From Odontesthes bonariensis (taxonomy: Eukaryota; Chordata; Actinopteri; Atheriniformes; Atherinopsidae), in contig NC_134528.1 of assembly GCF_027942865.1 (NCBI RefSeq), positions 7,807,586 to 7,871,585 of the forward strand: a stretch of DNA of 64,000 bases. The letters run 5' to 3'. Position 1 is the first letter of the stretch. Each line of letters begins with the position of its first letter. This document shows positions 51,201-62,200 of the stretch, piece after piece. The notes beneath the pieces are model-generated. The model ran no database searches. It had not been told where the DNA came from and saw only the letters and a list, made by a program, of their open reading frames with translations. The position numbers were made by a program, and so were the translations under genes.

Positions 51201-53107
51201 CTGCTTGCAGAAAAGCATACTATTCATGAACCTCAATGGGGGATGCAGCAGTAGAGCCGGGCCATTATAGGCGTGACCAGGCTGAGGCTTAGATCACTGA
51301 AAATAATTTACCATCCATTTTATTTTCTTCCTATCAAGATGCCAAAGGCCTTATAGTTAATGTTTTTAGTTACTAAATCTTATCATTTACGTACGCATGC
51401 ATGGTTGCCATGTCAAAATACATCCTGAGGACTCATGATAAACTTGTTTATGTAAAAGTTTGATGCACAATAAATCTGGAATGGTTACCAAGTTGATGAA
51501 ACTCGTGAGACAGTCTTTTTGTCATTTCTACAGTCTGTTAGGGTTTCAAATAAATCCACAGCTAAACCTAAATGCTTCAATTTAAAAACAGAAATACATC
51601 TGAAGCATTTTTTTTTTTTTTTTTTTTTGCAATTTAGTTTTAAAAGCAGATGCAGTTTATAGCCTGTAATCTTTTATCAATATGAAATCTCTGAATTGAC
51701 ACTAAATCTGTGTTTGGGTTTGTATGCGGCTGCAGTCCTAAATAAACATTTGTATCGGAACAACTGCTGGAGAATCTCAGTTCCACAAAGCAAAAACTTC
51801 AAAAAAAGGTCACCACAGACTTTAGTCCTGGACCAGCCCTTGGCTTAGTTACACAGACACAGTTCAGTGACCTAATTATAGAGAAAATTGGGGCAACTGC
51901 AAGATGTGACCAAGTCAAGCAAAAAGGTTGTCAGTGATCTATTGTTTCAAAAACTGGTGGTTGGTGACTGATTTATTGGCACAAAAAAATGAGCTTATGA
52001 TAAAGTCTAATATAAGTGCAAGTCTGCAAGAGCCACAAGTAACTTGGGTCTGTTTTATGTCAGTCCTGACAGGGAGAAAAAAAGGTGTTGAAATTTCTGT
52101 CCAATATTCATGCTCGTGTCTAAGTCAAACGTTTTCATTCACAATCTATTAATGGGGAATTACGGTGCGCTTCACATCTCGGGCTGGCGAGTGTGGGGTT
52201 GGGCCTAAAACGGGACGAGGTTTGAAGGATGGATGTACAGCTCCGGTACCTGCCGCAAGGTGACGCTGTTGCCCCGTAAAAGGAGGCCTCCCGCACCCTA
52301 TACAGGGATGGTGATTAATTGACGTCTAGACGAGCCTTTTTCATTGTCGACGTCAGACTTCAACAATTTTTCCGTTGTCGTTTTTTTTCAGCAAACCAAG
52401 TCCTTTTGAAACTTTTAATTCAGACTTACTATCCTTCAGAGCATCATTGCAAAAGTTTAACAAGTTTAAATATTCCCCATCATTATGTTTTTTAAAGCCA
52501 GTAAACTTCTGTCTGCTCTCCATTAATGCATTTTTGGTTAAAACGGTTGAGACTACTTGGGGTCCAACTTTCCTAAAACTACGGAATACGAAGTCCAGTC
52601 TAAGCAGATTTGATTTAATTGAATTAAATGCCTCTCATAAATCTCTGTATGCTTGCGATTCAACTCCCTTTGAACCCAATGTCCTGCCACTGCGCATCAG
52701 AGATAATGCAGCTGCTCCCTCCAGGTTCGCAATGCAACAGGACGCACACTGAGCATGTATCTGCACGTCAGTGGAGGAGCAAACCATATGGAAAAATCCA
52801 GTCTATAAATTCCTATTCTCCTCCAGATCTCCAAAGAAAATAAAAAAAATCATTAAAACGCCCCACAGTGCAACAACTTTCACCATCTCTGCCTATTGGA
52901 GTCAGGTATCCCGCAGAGGACGATCAGTTCCAGGAAACTGTTCAGCATCCTTTTGGGCTTTCCTCATCTTGAGAGTGCCACCGTCCCAAAAACAACTCAA
53001 ATCAATGTTTGAAAGTGATACTTACTATCATCCTCGCCTTGACCTCTCGCCAAAAGCACTGTTGCGCTGAGCAAAAGCGCTAACCGAATATCCACAAAGC
53101 TGAACAT
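35072..53107 (-). CDS. col1a1: collagen type I alpha-1 chain (whole gene, 51 exons)
   Basis: All 51 coding exons sum to 4347 nt, giving 1448 aa (human 1464). Order of domains: signal peptide ([10 protein letters not shown] start), von Willebrand C domain, short N-propeptide helix, N-telopeptide, an uninterrupted 1014-residue G-X-Y helix, C-telopeptide and fibrillar C-propeptide ending GPVCFL. In the family two such chains join an alpha-2(I) chain, are secreted, trimmed and assembled into fibrils of bone, skin and tendon. Exon sizes (45, 54, 99, 108 and 162 nt) and the 51-exon count, including one 108-nt exon where other fibrillar genes have two of 54, match COL1A1. Teleosts carry two copies, col1a1a and col1a1b. 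The divergent C-telopeptide makes me lean to the b-type, but this is unproven. Exons are itemised in the following entries. Confidence 0.95.
36316..40297 (-). CDS. col1a1: col1a1 exons 34-47: C-terminal part of the triple helix
   Basis: Exons: 40297-40244, 40111-40058, 39952-39845, 39601-39548, 38923-38870, 38746-38585, 38484-38377, 38274-38167, 38063-38010, 37844-37737, 37631-37578, 37477-37370, 37072-37019, 36423-36316. All are 54, 108 or 162 nt, begin with a whole glycine codon and keep G-X-Y phase. Exon 40 (38484-38377) contains [13 protein letters not shown], the counterpart of the interstitial collagenase site (G-I bond), followed by GQRGERGF. Y-position prolines and lysines are the expected hydroxylation sites. 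Confidence 0.93.
36600..36790. repeat. possible dispersed repeat in col1a1 intron 46
   Basis: The stretch has recurring phrases such as TTGGGCCACATCTGGCACAT and CGTGTCTGGCCCAATTG. They resemble a repeat I have seen in fish introns built from variations on TCTGGCCCA. The family is unknown; a repeat-library search would settle it. Confidence 0.3.
40713..44752 (-). CDS. col1a1: col1a1 exons 21-33: central triple helix
   Basis: Exons: 44752-44645, 44374-44321, 44094-43996, 43879-43826, 43721-43623, 43423-43370, 43234-43181, 43057-43004, 42891-42838, 42632-42588, 42473-42375, 41071-40964, 40820-40713. Each is 45, 54, 99 or 108 nt and starts on glycine. Exon 31 (42473-42375) encodes [11 protein letters not shown], which contains the GFPGER (GFOGER) integrin alpha1/alpha2-beta1 recognition motif in the conserved place. 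Exon 33 is 108 nt, the size of the fused exon 33/34 of COL1A1. Confidence 0.93.
41072..42374 (-). other. col1a1 intron 31
   Basis: A 1.3 kb intron with the slightly atypical donor GTGTGT after exon 31. It contains a 15-base G run at 41410-41424 and no recognised gene. Confidence 0.6.
44847..48514 (-). CDS. col1a1: col1a1 exons 7-20: N-terminal part of the triple helix
   Basis: Exons: 48514-48470, 48346-48293, 48013-47960, 47715-47662, 47370-47317, 47232-47179, 47067-47023, 46874-46821, 46654-46610, 46479-46426, 45440-45342, 45243-45199, 45113-45015, 44900-44847. Sizes are 45, 54 and 99 nt in the order 45, 54x5, 45, 54, 45, 54, 99, 45, 99, 54, which I recall as the COL1A1 pattern. GMKGHRG is replaced by GIKGHRS-type coding around exon 11 (HGY region for lysine cross-linking). 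The acceptor of exon 10 is a weak CAAAAG. Glycine spacing is unbroken. Confidence 0.92.
48617..50228 (-). CDS. col1a1: col1a1 exons 3-6: short N-propeptide helix and N-telopeptide
   Basis: Exons 50228-50206 (23 nt), 50046-50011 (36), 49259-49167 (93) and 48685-48617 (69). Exons 4-5 encode the minor helix, [12 protein letters not shown] and then [10 protein letters not shown] through GPPGLGG. Exon 6 encodes [18 protein letters not shown] is the expected ADAMTS2-type N-proteinase bond and the lysine in HSK is the telopeptide cross-linking lysine. Exon 6 ends in GPV, the first triplet of the main helix. Exons 3, 5 and 6 are shorter than the human exons (35, 102 and 72 nt as I recall), accounting for most of the 16-residue difference in chain length. 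Confidence 0.9.
50811..51005 (-). CDS. col1a1: col1a1 exon 2: von Willebrand factor C domain
   Basis: 195 nt, the same size as human exon 2. It encodes the cysteine-rich N-propeptide domain with [25 protein letters not shown] and [10 protein letters not shown]. Ten cysteines are visible, as expected for a VWC fold. In procollagens this domain is removed with the N-propeptide and can bind BMP/TGF-beta ligands. The donor is GTATTA after GATG; the phase joins correctly to the 23-nt exon 3. Confidence 0.93.
51006..53025 (-). other. col1a1 intron 1
   Basis: A 2.0 kb intron. It contains a 21-base T run at 51608-51628 and a segment at about 52160-52370 with more CpG than its surroundings and TTGACGTCTAGACG near 52319, which may derive from a DNA transposon. 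In mammals this intron carries enhancer activity; whether that holds here cannot be told from sequence. The ORF at 52375-52752 on the + strand has no recognised domain. Confidence 0.5.
53026..53107 (-). CDS. col1a1: col1a1 exon 1: start codon and signal peptide
   Basis: 82 coding nt beginning [14 protein letters not shown], close to the conserved COL1A1 leader, then a short linker GQGEDD before the VWC domain. The donor GTAAGT follows GATGATA. The start is fixed by the conserved first six residues and by the surrounding stem-loop. Confidence 0.93.
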
Positions 53108-53126
53108 GTCTAAATGTTAGACATGT
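53104..53126 (-). promoter_or_regulatory. collagen 5' stem-loop spanning the start codon, with a 4-codon uORF
   Basis: On the - strand ACATGTCTAA (53126-53117) pairs perfectly with TTAGACATGT (53113-53104) across a 3-base loop, CAT. The second arm contains the ATG of col1a1 (53107-53105). The first arm contains an upstream ATG (53124-53122) that reads M-S-N-I-stop, ending at 53110, two bases before the main ATG. This is the layout of the 5' stem-loop of type I collagen mRNAs, which binds LARP6 and couples translation to the secretory pathway. Confidence 0.85.
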
Positions 53127-53262
53127 AGATTCTTTGTAGAAAGGGGGGATCCTGTTTTTCTCCTCAGACTCCACTCATACACGGTAGGGTCCGGTCTGTG
53201 TGTATCTCCAATCCAGACCCTAGCAGAAACTCCCTACTGCCTAAACAAATGACTTAGCTTGG

Positions 53263-53270
53263 CTTTTATA
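53263..53270 (-). promoter_or_regulatory. TATA box of col1a1
   Basis: TATAAAAG on the - strand, inside GGCATATAAAAGCC. It lies about 155 bases upstream of the start codon, predicting transcription start near 53235-53240 and a 5'UTR of about 130 nt, similar to that of mammalian COL1A1. Proximal CCAAT boxes were not convincingly placed. Confidence 0.7.
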
Positions 53271-56200
53271 TGCCAAAACTTTTGGGGAGGTCCTGGGCGC
53301 ACCAGATAACTTGTGTATGTTCTTTGCATAGAGTCCCTCCTTCATCAGAGAGAGGGGCCGTCTTAAAACATGTCAAACAAGTTCACGCCTCAGCTCGAAC
53401 GTGGATGATGAGGAGAGTCACCATTTACGCACCGGCTCTCCGCCGCGCAGACGTCTTTTGTCACCAACTTACTTTCTGTGGATTTTCTTAATTGAGACCT
53501 GTGTTGTTTAGTCTTTTCGGCAGCCAAAGCGAGACGTCGCGTCCCTGAGCTGACTTGATCTGATTTGGATTTTACTAACAGAACTGATTGGCAGCTTCCT
53601 TAAATCCCTGTTAATTAAACATATGAGGATCTAGGGTCTGTGTTATGCCTGCTGTGCGGGAAGTTACTTTATTAAAATGTTTTTATTTAATCTATCTCTC
53701 AAAAATTTGTGGACGGAAAAAGGATGGAACTGCTCAAAGAGCTGGCTACGGATATTTCAGCTGAAGTCGAGTGTGCGTAATTTACGCACAGAGAGAAAAA
53801 AACTGGTGGAGATCATTCGTCGTCTCTAAAATATTCCAGACTAACTAACATTCTATATTATGATCAGTCAATTAAGTGATTCTGCCTCCTCAAGAGGAAA
53901 TCTTGCCATGTTATTGCCCTTTGTTGCTGTTCTTTGCGCCGATTATCTGCAAGGAACTGAAAATGAGCACCAGCAGACTGCATCCACAACACAAATGTAT
54001 TCATTTAGAAATAAAACTGTGCACATACACTCAATCCAGTTGCAACTTTAAGGAAAGTAACAGCAAGCATTCAATGCTAACCTACTCCATAGCATGCCCA
54101 TGGTTCCCCTCATTGTTTGGACCTTTATTTGCAGCTGTCACTCCAACAAGTAACAGTGCTTCCATTTTTGCTGGTCAACTAAAAGAAAACAGTGGTCAGG
54201 AAGCAACATGAATGAGTTTAGGAACATGTACAGCTAGCTGTGTTCAAATCCACCTTTTCCAGTAGAGAAATGGCCATCCCGTGATGTTAGAGACAGAGTG
54301 GGAGGGAGAGAGAAGAAAATTTGGCAGATCCACAAAGCAGTCTGGTTACACTGTGGACACGTTGCAGCTTCTACAACTACAGTGCAGCTCCAATCTGACC
54401 TCATTTACTCCTTGCCCCTGTCTTTTTTCTTCTTTTTAGATACTGAACCAAAGAAGCTGCCCAGTCTTCACAAGTGCCTAAAAATAAAGGATGCTATGAG
54501 ATATCTCAGTTCCATGTTTTATTAGCTGAACAGAAAAGTAAATTAGAATATCTTGCTTAGAAAACAAATTTTAACATTTTCTTGGCCAAAAGTGTTTATG
54601 ATGGTCTACAACTGATGTTCTAATCATATGATGCTCAAGTTATTCTGTATCAGCTTTATGTAGGGTTGTTATTTTTATTCTTAGAGGTGATTATTCAGTG
54701 GTGTAGTGGCACTTGGACAAGTGGCTTTTAGCCTATTTGTGATTTATGCCCTGATTTTTATTCAAGCAGCCTGTCCAGCAAGGGATTTGATATAAACAGA
54801 GACATGAAAGAGTACTCTGCCATATTCAGTTAACCCAAAAGGTAAAGCTAGGGCAGGTCATGTCTTTGCATTCCTAGTGCAGGAAAAAAAGTACTTACTC
54901 AAAACCATTTTTTAAAAAGCAAAAATTAAGAGTTTATTAGAAAATTACATAGCTCCTGGGATGATATATCATGGTCTCCTGCACTGCAAATATGCACAAT
55001 GAATATATTTTGATTTGAATAAGTGAGAAATAAAAATAGATGGATAAATGAATATATAAATAAATAGGAAAAGGGGTTATAAGTTAAAAACAAGACTATT
55101 TACCAGAATATAACAAACAAAAAAGCAAAATCATACAAAAAGAACAACGATTGTACTTACACACTCCATGACATGTTAATAACAGATTGGCTATTGTGAA
55201 AAAAAATCAAATCAACACGTAGAATTGTAATTTCCCGTTCAATCATTTATTCATTGTGTGTTTATCCTTCAAATGATAACTTACAATATCCTGACATTCA
55301 ATTTTCAATCTACACTCTGATTTTTAAGTCATTTGCCTATTACTGGATGGCCTGTTTCCCAATGTCTCTATCAACAAAGACAAACAATATGGATAATACA
55401 ATGAGAAAAAAACATCCATGAAGGATTATACTATCGGAAACTACCCACTGACTATACAAACTAAAAAATGTGGGGGAAAAAATCCTTAGTCATCATAGAA
55501 AACTCCAAAACATCTTCAGAAACCTTGTTTGGAAATTGTTTGCTGAGCATGAAGTAATAATTATATGTATTGTTGTCCGCACCTCCTCATAAAGACAGTT
55601 ATTGGACACAGCTAAAACTCCAGGTTTCAGAGACCTTTATCATTTTTATGATATGGCTTCAGTTGTGGAAGAAAATGAATAGTTTCCGGGGAAGCTTGTG
55701 TGGTAAGTGATTATGTTTGAACTAAGCAGGTATTTTCTAGCATCTGTTCCTCGTCTAATGAAAGTAGTGTATGTGCCTAAACACATGCCGAGCATATTAG
55801 ACAGCTGTTAGTCTCCCTTTCCCCATCTACTTTCATATTTTTCAAGTCTCACTAACAGTAAAATTGTACAATGGTCTAAGCCTTGTTTCATGTATTTGAG
55901 GAGCATCCATTGCTTTCGAAAGGAGGCTAAGGTCACTTTTCTTAGGAGGAAGATAAAGCAAAGTTATCTTAGGACAATGTGCATCTTTACTTACATTCTC
56001 AATTGAAAAAAAAACATCCTTTATGTTTGAATGAACTGTCACTTTTGCAATAAGCAACCCAAAAGAACAGATGCATCTGTTCATGTTGTATCTTTCGTAT
56101 ACAAAGAATGGGAATTGTTAAAGTACATCACAAGTTTCAGGCTGTTGAGAATAGAATAAAACAAGAGAAGTTCTGCTTCACAAAGTCCTGTTTTTTTGAG

Positions 56201-59200
56201 AGGAAACCCTTTTAATAAGACTCGTGCCTGTGTACTGTCTGTGTTAGTTTAACTTGCACAAAAAACAATATATATATATATATAACAATATATGGTTTAG
56301 CTTTCTTTTCATTTTCTTTATTTTATGAAAAGCTGTTCTTCAGCTAACATGATTAGAAATCAGAGTTATAAGCAGTGTTTTCTGAGCAGCTTTCTGTGAA
56401 ACAAAGCTGAAGCTCACAGGACAGTATTTAAATAGAACTGGTAATTTTCTGGTGTTTGCCTTGGACTCAAGTTGCTGCAATCTATAATATATAGAGTTCA
56501 GACTGGTGGTTTGGGTGGAAGCACTCAGAATGATTTTATGGTATTTTAGCTGCCTTCAAGCACTCCACCATTGTAGCTTGAAGCTACGCATTTTCTCACT
56601 TGTGGATAAGATATCTGACATATTCTAGCAAAGAAACTTAAGTTCTCTGTCCAAGGGAATGTGAAATAACTCAAGCTCTCATTATTGCCAAGGTAGATGA
56701 TTACTGAAAATCCACCTGTGTAAGACAGTCTTTCTATCATAGCAGAAGGAGCACAAAAAATAATTCAATCAGAGCCACCACACTTTGCCTGACTTAAGGG
56801 AGGAAATTCCATGTTTGTCACAGTTTGTGGGAGTACACGAGCCCAAGATAAAAACAGGTTATAGGATAAGGTGTCTTCGTAGCCACGGCTTCAGCTTTTT
56901 CATTGACCTTCTCCGTGTTAATGAGAAAAGTGCTACTGTTTTCCACAATGAAAAACAACAGGTCTCCCCCTGGACAAGCATTTATGAATGGAAACTGTAG
57001 CTGTTTGATGGCAGAGGGGCTCGTGTGTTTGTTAAAAGCAGTGCAGACCCTCATGAGGGGTTTAATTCTAAACATGTCCCACTCATTCTAATGGGGCTAT
57101 GGAAACTCTAACTAAACTCTTGCTTGAGGAAATCTGCAAAAACTCTCATATTGTGTAGGATATCTTTACCTTTATATATTACTACCAGGCAGAGCTTACA
57201 AAGTATCTAAATAGGCCTAAACTACACATTCCCCAGCAAGCCTCTGAGCTATAGCCAGCAACACGTAGCATCTGCCTGCCTTGTCCACGTGTTTCTACTT
57301 GTATGTCTCAGAATCTGTCTGCCTTAAACATCACATAGCAAAACCCTCTCTCACTCATGTGCTTGGAGGCCTTTCTTCCCTCTTATTTAAGATGCTGTGG
57401 GATGTTTATTTTATTTCCTTTTTTTTTCCCCTGTAACTTTAATATTTCTCTTGACTTGCTATTTATCTCACATATTGCAAAACTGGCATTTAGCAATAAG
57501 GCCACTATTACCTCTTGTTCCAGGGCAATATGACGTTTGTTAATTATTTTGAATTATGGTGTTTTGCACAGACTTTTCATGCATTGTTTAGGTGCGAGCC
57601 CATTGTAGGCCCACCGGCCTCAGACAAATTATAGGGTTCAATATGGAAAATTGCATAGTATCACAATAAAATCAGTCACTGAACGGTATATCTTCAAACT
57701 ATAAATGGTTGTTATCAAACTGTAACAATGTTTATCTTTCATTATTTAAAAAGCAATACATGTTTATTAACTAAAAAAGTTTGAAAAATGTTGTTTTGGA
57801 AGCTCATTCAATTTAAAGGTTCAGTTTTTTTTAAGAAAAATCAGGGCCAGCCTAAAGCCCTCTTGATAGTTTATGTTTAAATATTTGAATAAGATATGGA
57901 TTGCACTATATGTTACCTAAATGTCAATATCTGACCCTACAATAACAAAAAAAGTAGTCTTGTAGATCTTCTTAGTGGTATTTCAGAGTTTCTCATTTCC
58001 TGGAAAAAGATTTAAAAATTTTGATGACTCATCTTGCACTCAGGGGTCTATAGTAATTTTGCATCTGATGAAATGCTTTTTTTGCAGTTTAAATATCAGG
58101 TAAGCTGTTGCAGAATGTTGGGAGGGGCTTGTTCAGGCCACTGGAGCTGACCAATAAGAAAACAGACTGTGGAGGACGTCGGCTTCTTTAGCTTCTGTTG
58201 ATGCAAGAAACATTTATATAAGTAGAAGCCATTAGCACTCTGCAAGCTTTTTAAGGGAGCTTTAAGCTTTGGTAACAAACTTCAACTATGTGTGTGCAGA
58301 TTTTTTAATAAACTGCTGTTTTTGGTGACTGTGTGGTCACCTAAGTAGTTCAAACAATATGAAAACAATTGGTTTTCAGTATAAAAAGGTAAGCATTTGT
58401 CTACGAAATTAAAGAGCATCTGTTATGTTCATTTAAAGGGTCATTGTCTAGGTTTGGCTGTCTAGTTGAATAGATTTGCATGCTTAATACAGAAAAGACA
58501 CTCAGTTTCTCACACTGTACTCATGTAGCACCTCTTGTAATCTCTTGTCTGAAACCCCTGCTTTTTTAAATCCTACAAGGCTCCTTTCCAATATGCCCAG
58601 TCTGCCCTGATTGGTCAGTTAGCTTCATAAAAGCAAGCACTTTTCACTGGTAGGCAGATTGAATCCTATCCGTCCTTGTTCTTTTCTTCTAGGATGAAAC
58701 GGTCAAGTCAGTGCAGCGGAAGTGTTGTGGATGAATGAAAGTGTGGACGAATGAAAGGAGATTGGGATGGGTTGTATCATCTCATTGGTAGAGGTTAGCA
58801 TGGTAATGCGTTTATCTTAAAAGTTATGTATCTAGGTTCTATCTGCATCATATATTTTCTATTTTCATTTGCTAAGACATCTGTGCTGCCAGATGTTACT
58901 AAGATGGGATGCTGAAAATCAGACAGGTCTCAAACAAAGTGCATTCATTTAGGCTTGTCAAAAAAAATGCCAGTTTAGTGTTAGAATGGTCAGAAGTTAT
59001 GTGTCTTGTGTTAAATTTGTTCAGTGTTACCTTTGGAGACTATACGGTGAGAGAATGAGTCAGAATCTTCTATCATCTTATAAAGGGGCGGGTCAGTAGC
59101 AAAACCCATGCGACACAGGTACAGGAAATTACTGTAAGTGTGCCGTCTCTCCTCTAAACAGTTTCAGGTAATGTTACGGAAGCCACCTGTGAAGCTCCTT

Positions 59201-62200
59201 TGTAAACTTCAGTTGTCAGAAATTTATTCTCAAAGCAGGTCTTCAGTTGTATGTGTACGTACAGTTGGTCAAATAATTTCTGCCACTGCAGCTGCTGCCT
59301 CAATAAAAATAAACCTTCCAGCTCTGGCCAAGACTCCACATGTTTATTCAAAGTGGGAGGATCAATTAGGGAAAAAAGTGGGCCTTCCGCATTGCATCAT
59401 GGGTAACTGCGGAATTACAGGGTGAATGCCTGAGCCCACTTCTGACTGTAAAATCCAGCAGAGCTCTATGTGACCTGCAATCTTCTCATAAAAGCAGATT
59501 TTTTGCTTTTTCAGCCTCCAGACTGGTTAGTACTTGCTGGCTGAACATCAGTCTCTCCTCTACTACAATAATTAGTCCCTTTGTGTCCATGGAAACAGTT
59601 GGTTCATTACCTTAATCTGGTTTAATCTATCTTTTTTTAATCTTTAGAATTAAAAGAAAAAGCTTCCATCAATTTAAAACAATAGTTGGAAATTAGGAGG
59701 TAATGGGGCTCTGTCTGACTGGGACTGTTGCAGTAACCACAAATTTTTAACACTGAAGTCTTAATAGGCCAACCTCAGAGGATGCCATGTAACCACCACA
59801 ACTGCAATGGTAACTTTTTTCTTTTTTAATGATTCAGTGTGCATTGGCTGAATGTTAAACTTTGACACCGGAGATTGAGCAGCAAAGCATGATTGCTGAA
59901 GCCCAGATATATGATGCAGAGGATCTCTGTGGACCCAGTCCATCGCTTGTGGTGCACAGTGAATGTGATTTGTTGTTGGACTCCTGGCTCTGGCTGCTGT
60001 CCATCACAACAGGATTTTGGCTGCCAGTTGGTGAAGTGTGCCTGTTGTTGCTTCAAAATGGACTCCTCAGGGTCATAACACCCCACCAAGCTTCATTGTC
60101 CACTTGAAGACAGCATTCCCTACTTTAAGGGCTAAACAGACTTACAGTATGTCGGGATGTGCATGGACGCTGGTTGTGGGGATCCTGTCCCATGACTCCT
60201 TGTCCCAGCCAGCCCCTCAGAACTTAACCAATAATTACTGGTTTTACCCTGGCTGTTCATCACGTGTCTCTGGGTACCTGACTCCCCTCCCTTGCGTATT
60301 GCACTGTTGTGTCTCCAATCTAACTTCTTGAAATGACAACAGGAGGTTCTGAGGTTAAGCTCTTACATTTCCGTAGTGAGTGAAAAACGTCCATATTCAT
60401 AACTCATTGTTGAGTTGGCAGCAACAGGAAAGCTGAAATGTAAACACTGAATCTTTTTCAGATCCAGCAGGAATGAATGACCACCAAATCATTCATGTAT
60501 TTGTGACTTGAGAATCAAACATTTAAATGGAATGCATATTCGTATCTAAACTCAATAAATGGTAAATTGGCTGCACTTAAATAGTTTTCTGGTCTTGTTG
60601 ATCACTGAAAGCTCTTTATGGCACATGCCACGTTCACCTATTTGCAAAAGCATTCATATAACTTTTTCTTTTTCAAATTCTGGTAATGGAACTGTTACCA
60701 CTACTACACCATATTTGATCAATGTGTTTGACCCAGCTTGTGAAAACACAAGCTGGGTCAAACACAGCACAAGGTTTTATTTTACTTATGATTAACAGAT
60801 AACCAAGTTTAGTCATCTGCAAATCATATGAACATTGTTACAAAAAATAGTGTTTTGGTGTCAAAGAAAAAAAACAAAAAAAACACAAGTGAATACCTCA
60901 CATTTTGTTCCCCCGCTGAGCTCAGCTGTACAACAAATCCAGCCCCTGAGAAGGGCCACCCATTATGACGTATCACTTCCTCTTTGTGGGTGTAAGATAA
61001 AAACCAAATCCTTCATAAGCGTATCCAATTAATGTTAAATGTCCAGCTATTTATTCAAAGGTAAGATTACTGATTGCCTCTTTACACCAACAATACTATT
61101 TTTCACAGGATTTAGAGTAAGATGTGCAGCACATTTATCTACTGGCTGTGTTTCTGTTGGAGAACACGCATTTCACTATGGGCCTTTTCGCAGTCTGCTT
61201 TTCCTCTTGTCTGCATCTGGCTTTCTCCAGTGTCCCAGCCCCCATCCAAACTCCAGCTCTCCATCCCTCCCTCTTTTTTTACTCTGCTTTCCTTCTCTAC
61301 TCCCATCCTTCCACTCCCCCACCAGTGCAGACATCCAGTCAGACAGAGAGTAGATGGAAAATATGACTGGATCCTTCCCTGACTTCAGATAATGTGCAAG
61401 CCTGCTGGCGAGTGTGGCACCGCTAAAAACAGGGAAAGGCACACAGAAAAAGAGAACCCGAGAAAGTGAAAAGTTTATCTGAATGGAGGCTCTTAGCATT
61501 TCATTGAATTAGTCTTTTGGAAAATTGTTCATTTTAGCTTTTTTGTGTAGTTTACAAGTTAAAGGAGTTTTTAAAAAGAACATACAACAAATTACACATA
61601 GTTAGATATTACACTGGCATTTATATCAAAGAGTGTCACACTGTTCCTTCATCGGATGATGTTTATGTTTCTTATCTACACGTCAAAGTAACATCAGAGG
61701 CCAAAAGACAAAAGCCAAAGAGCCCTACTGTGCACCAAGGTGTCATATTTCCCTGCCACAAAAGCTCAAACCGAAGCAGAGCCTGTTGCAGGATACTCAG
61801 GATGAGAGACACATTTTAGCTTTAGCGTTTTCACCTGTGAGTGTGCTTCTGGATTCATGTCAGAAACTATTTTGAATCATTAACTGCTTTCTAGATATCT
61901 TAAATTTCTGGAGTTGTAGGTTTTACTTAAAGTTTCTCCTCATTCCTCTCTGAATGGGGTTTCCACTTGACCTGCAGTATTTTCAGGGTGGTTTGACATT
62001 GGTCTCTCCCAACATCTGGCAAAGTTAGTGCTTTTGTGACACTGTGCACTCCTTTTTCTCCCTGTTTTTTCTCCCTTTTCTTTCATTTGTATGCCACAAT
62101 GTAACAAATGCTACACTAGTTTTTAAATGTGCTGCTTTCTACTTTTTCTGGACTTTTTTTGCTCTCTTCTTTATAATTCTAACAACATTTTGTACGTCTT

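Noticed and set aside
52375-52752. 125-codon + strand ORF in col1a1 intron 1
   Set aside because: Antisense to the gene, with no recognised domain and no splice or promoter context.
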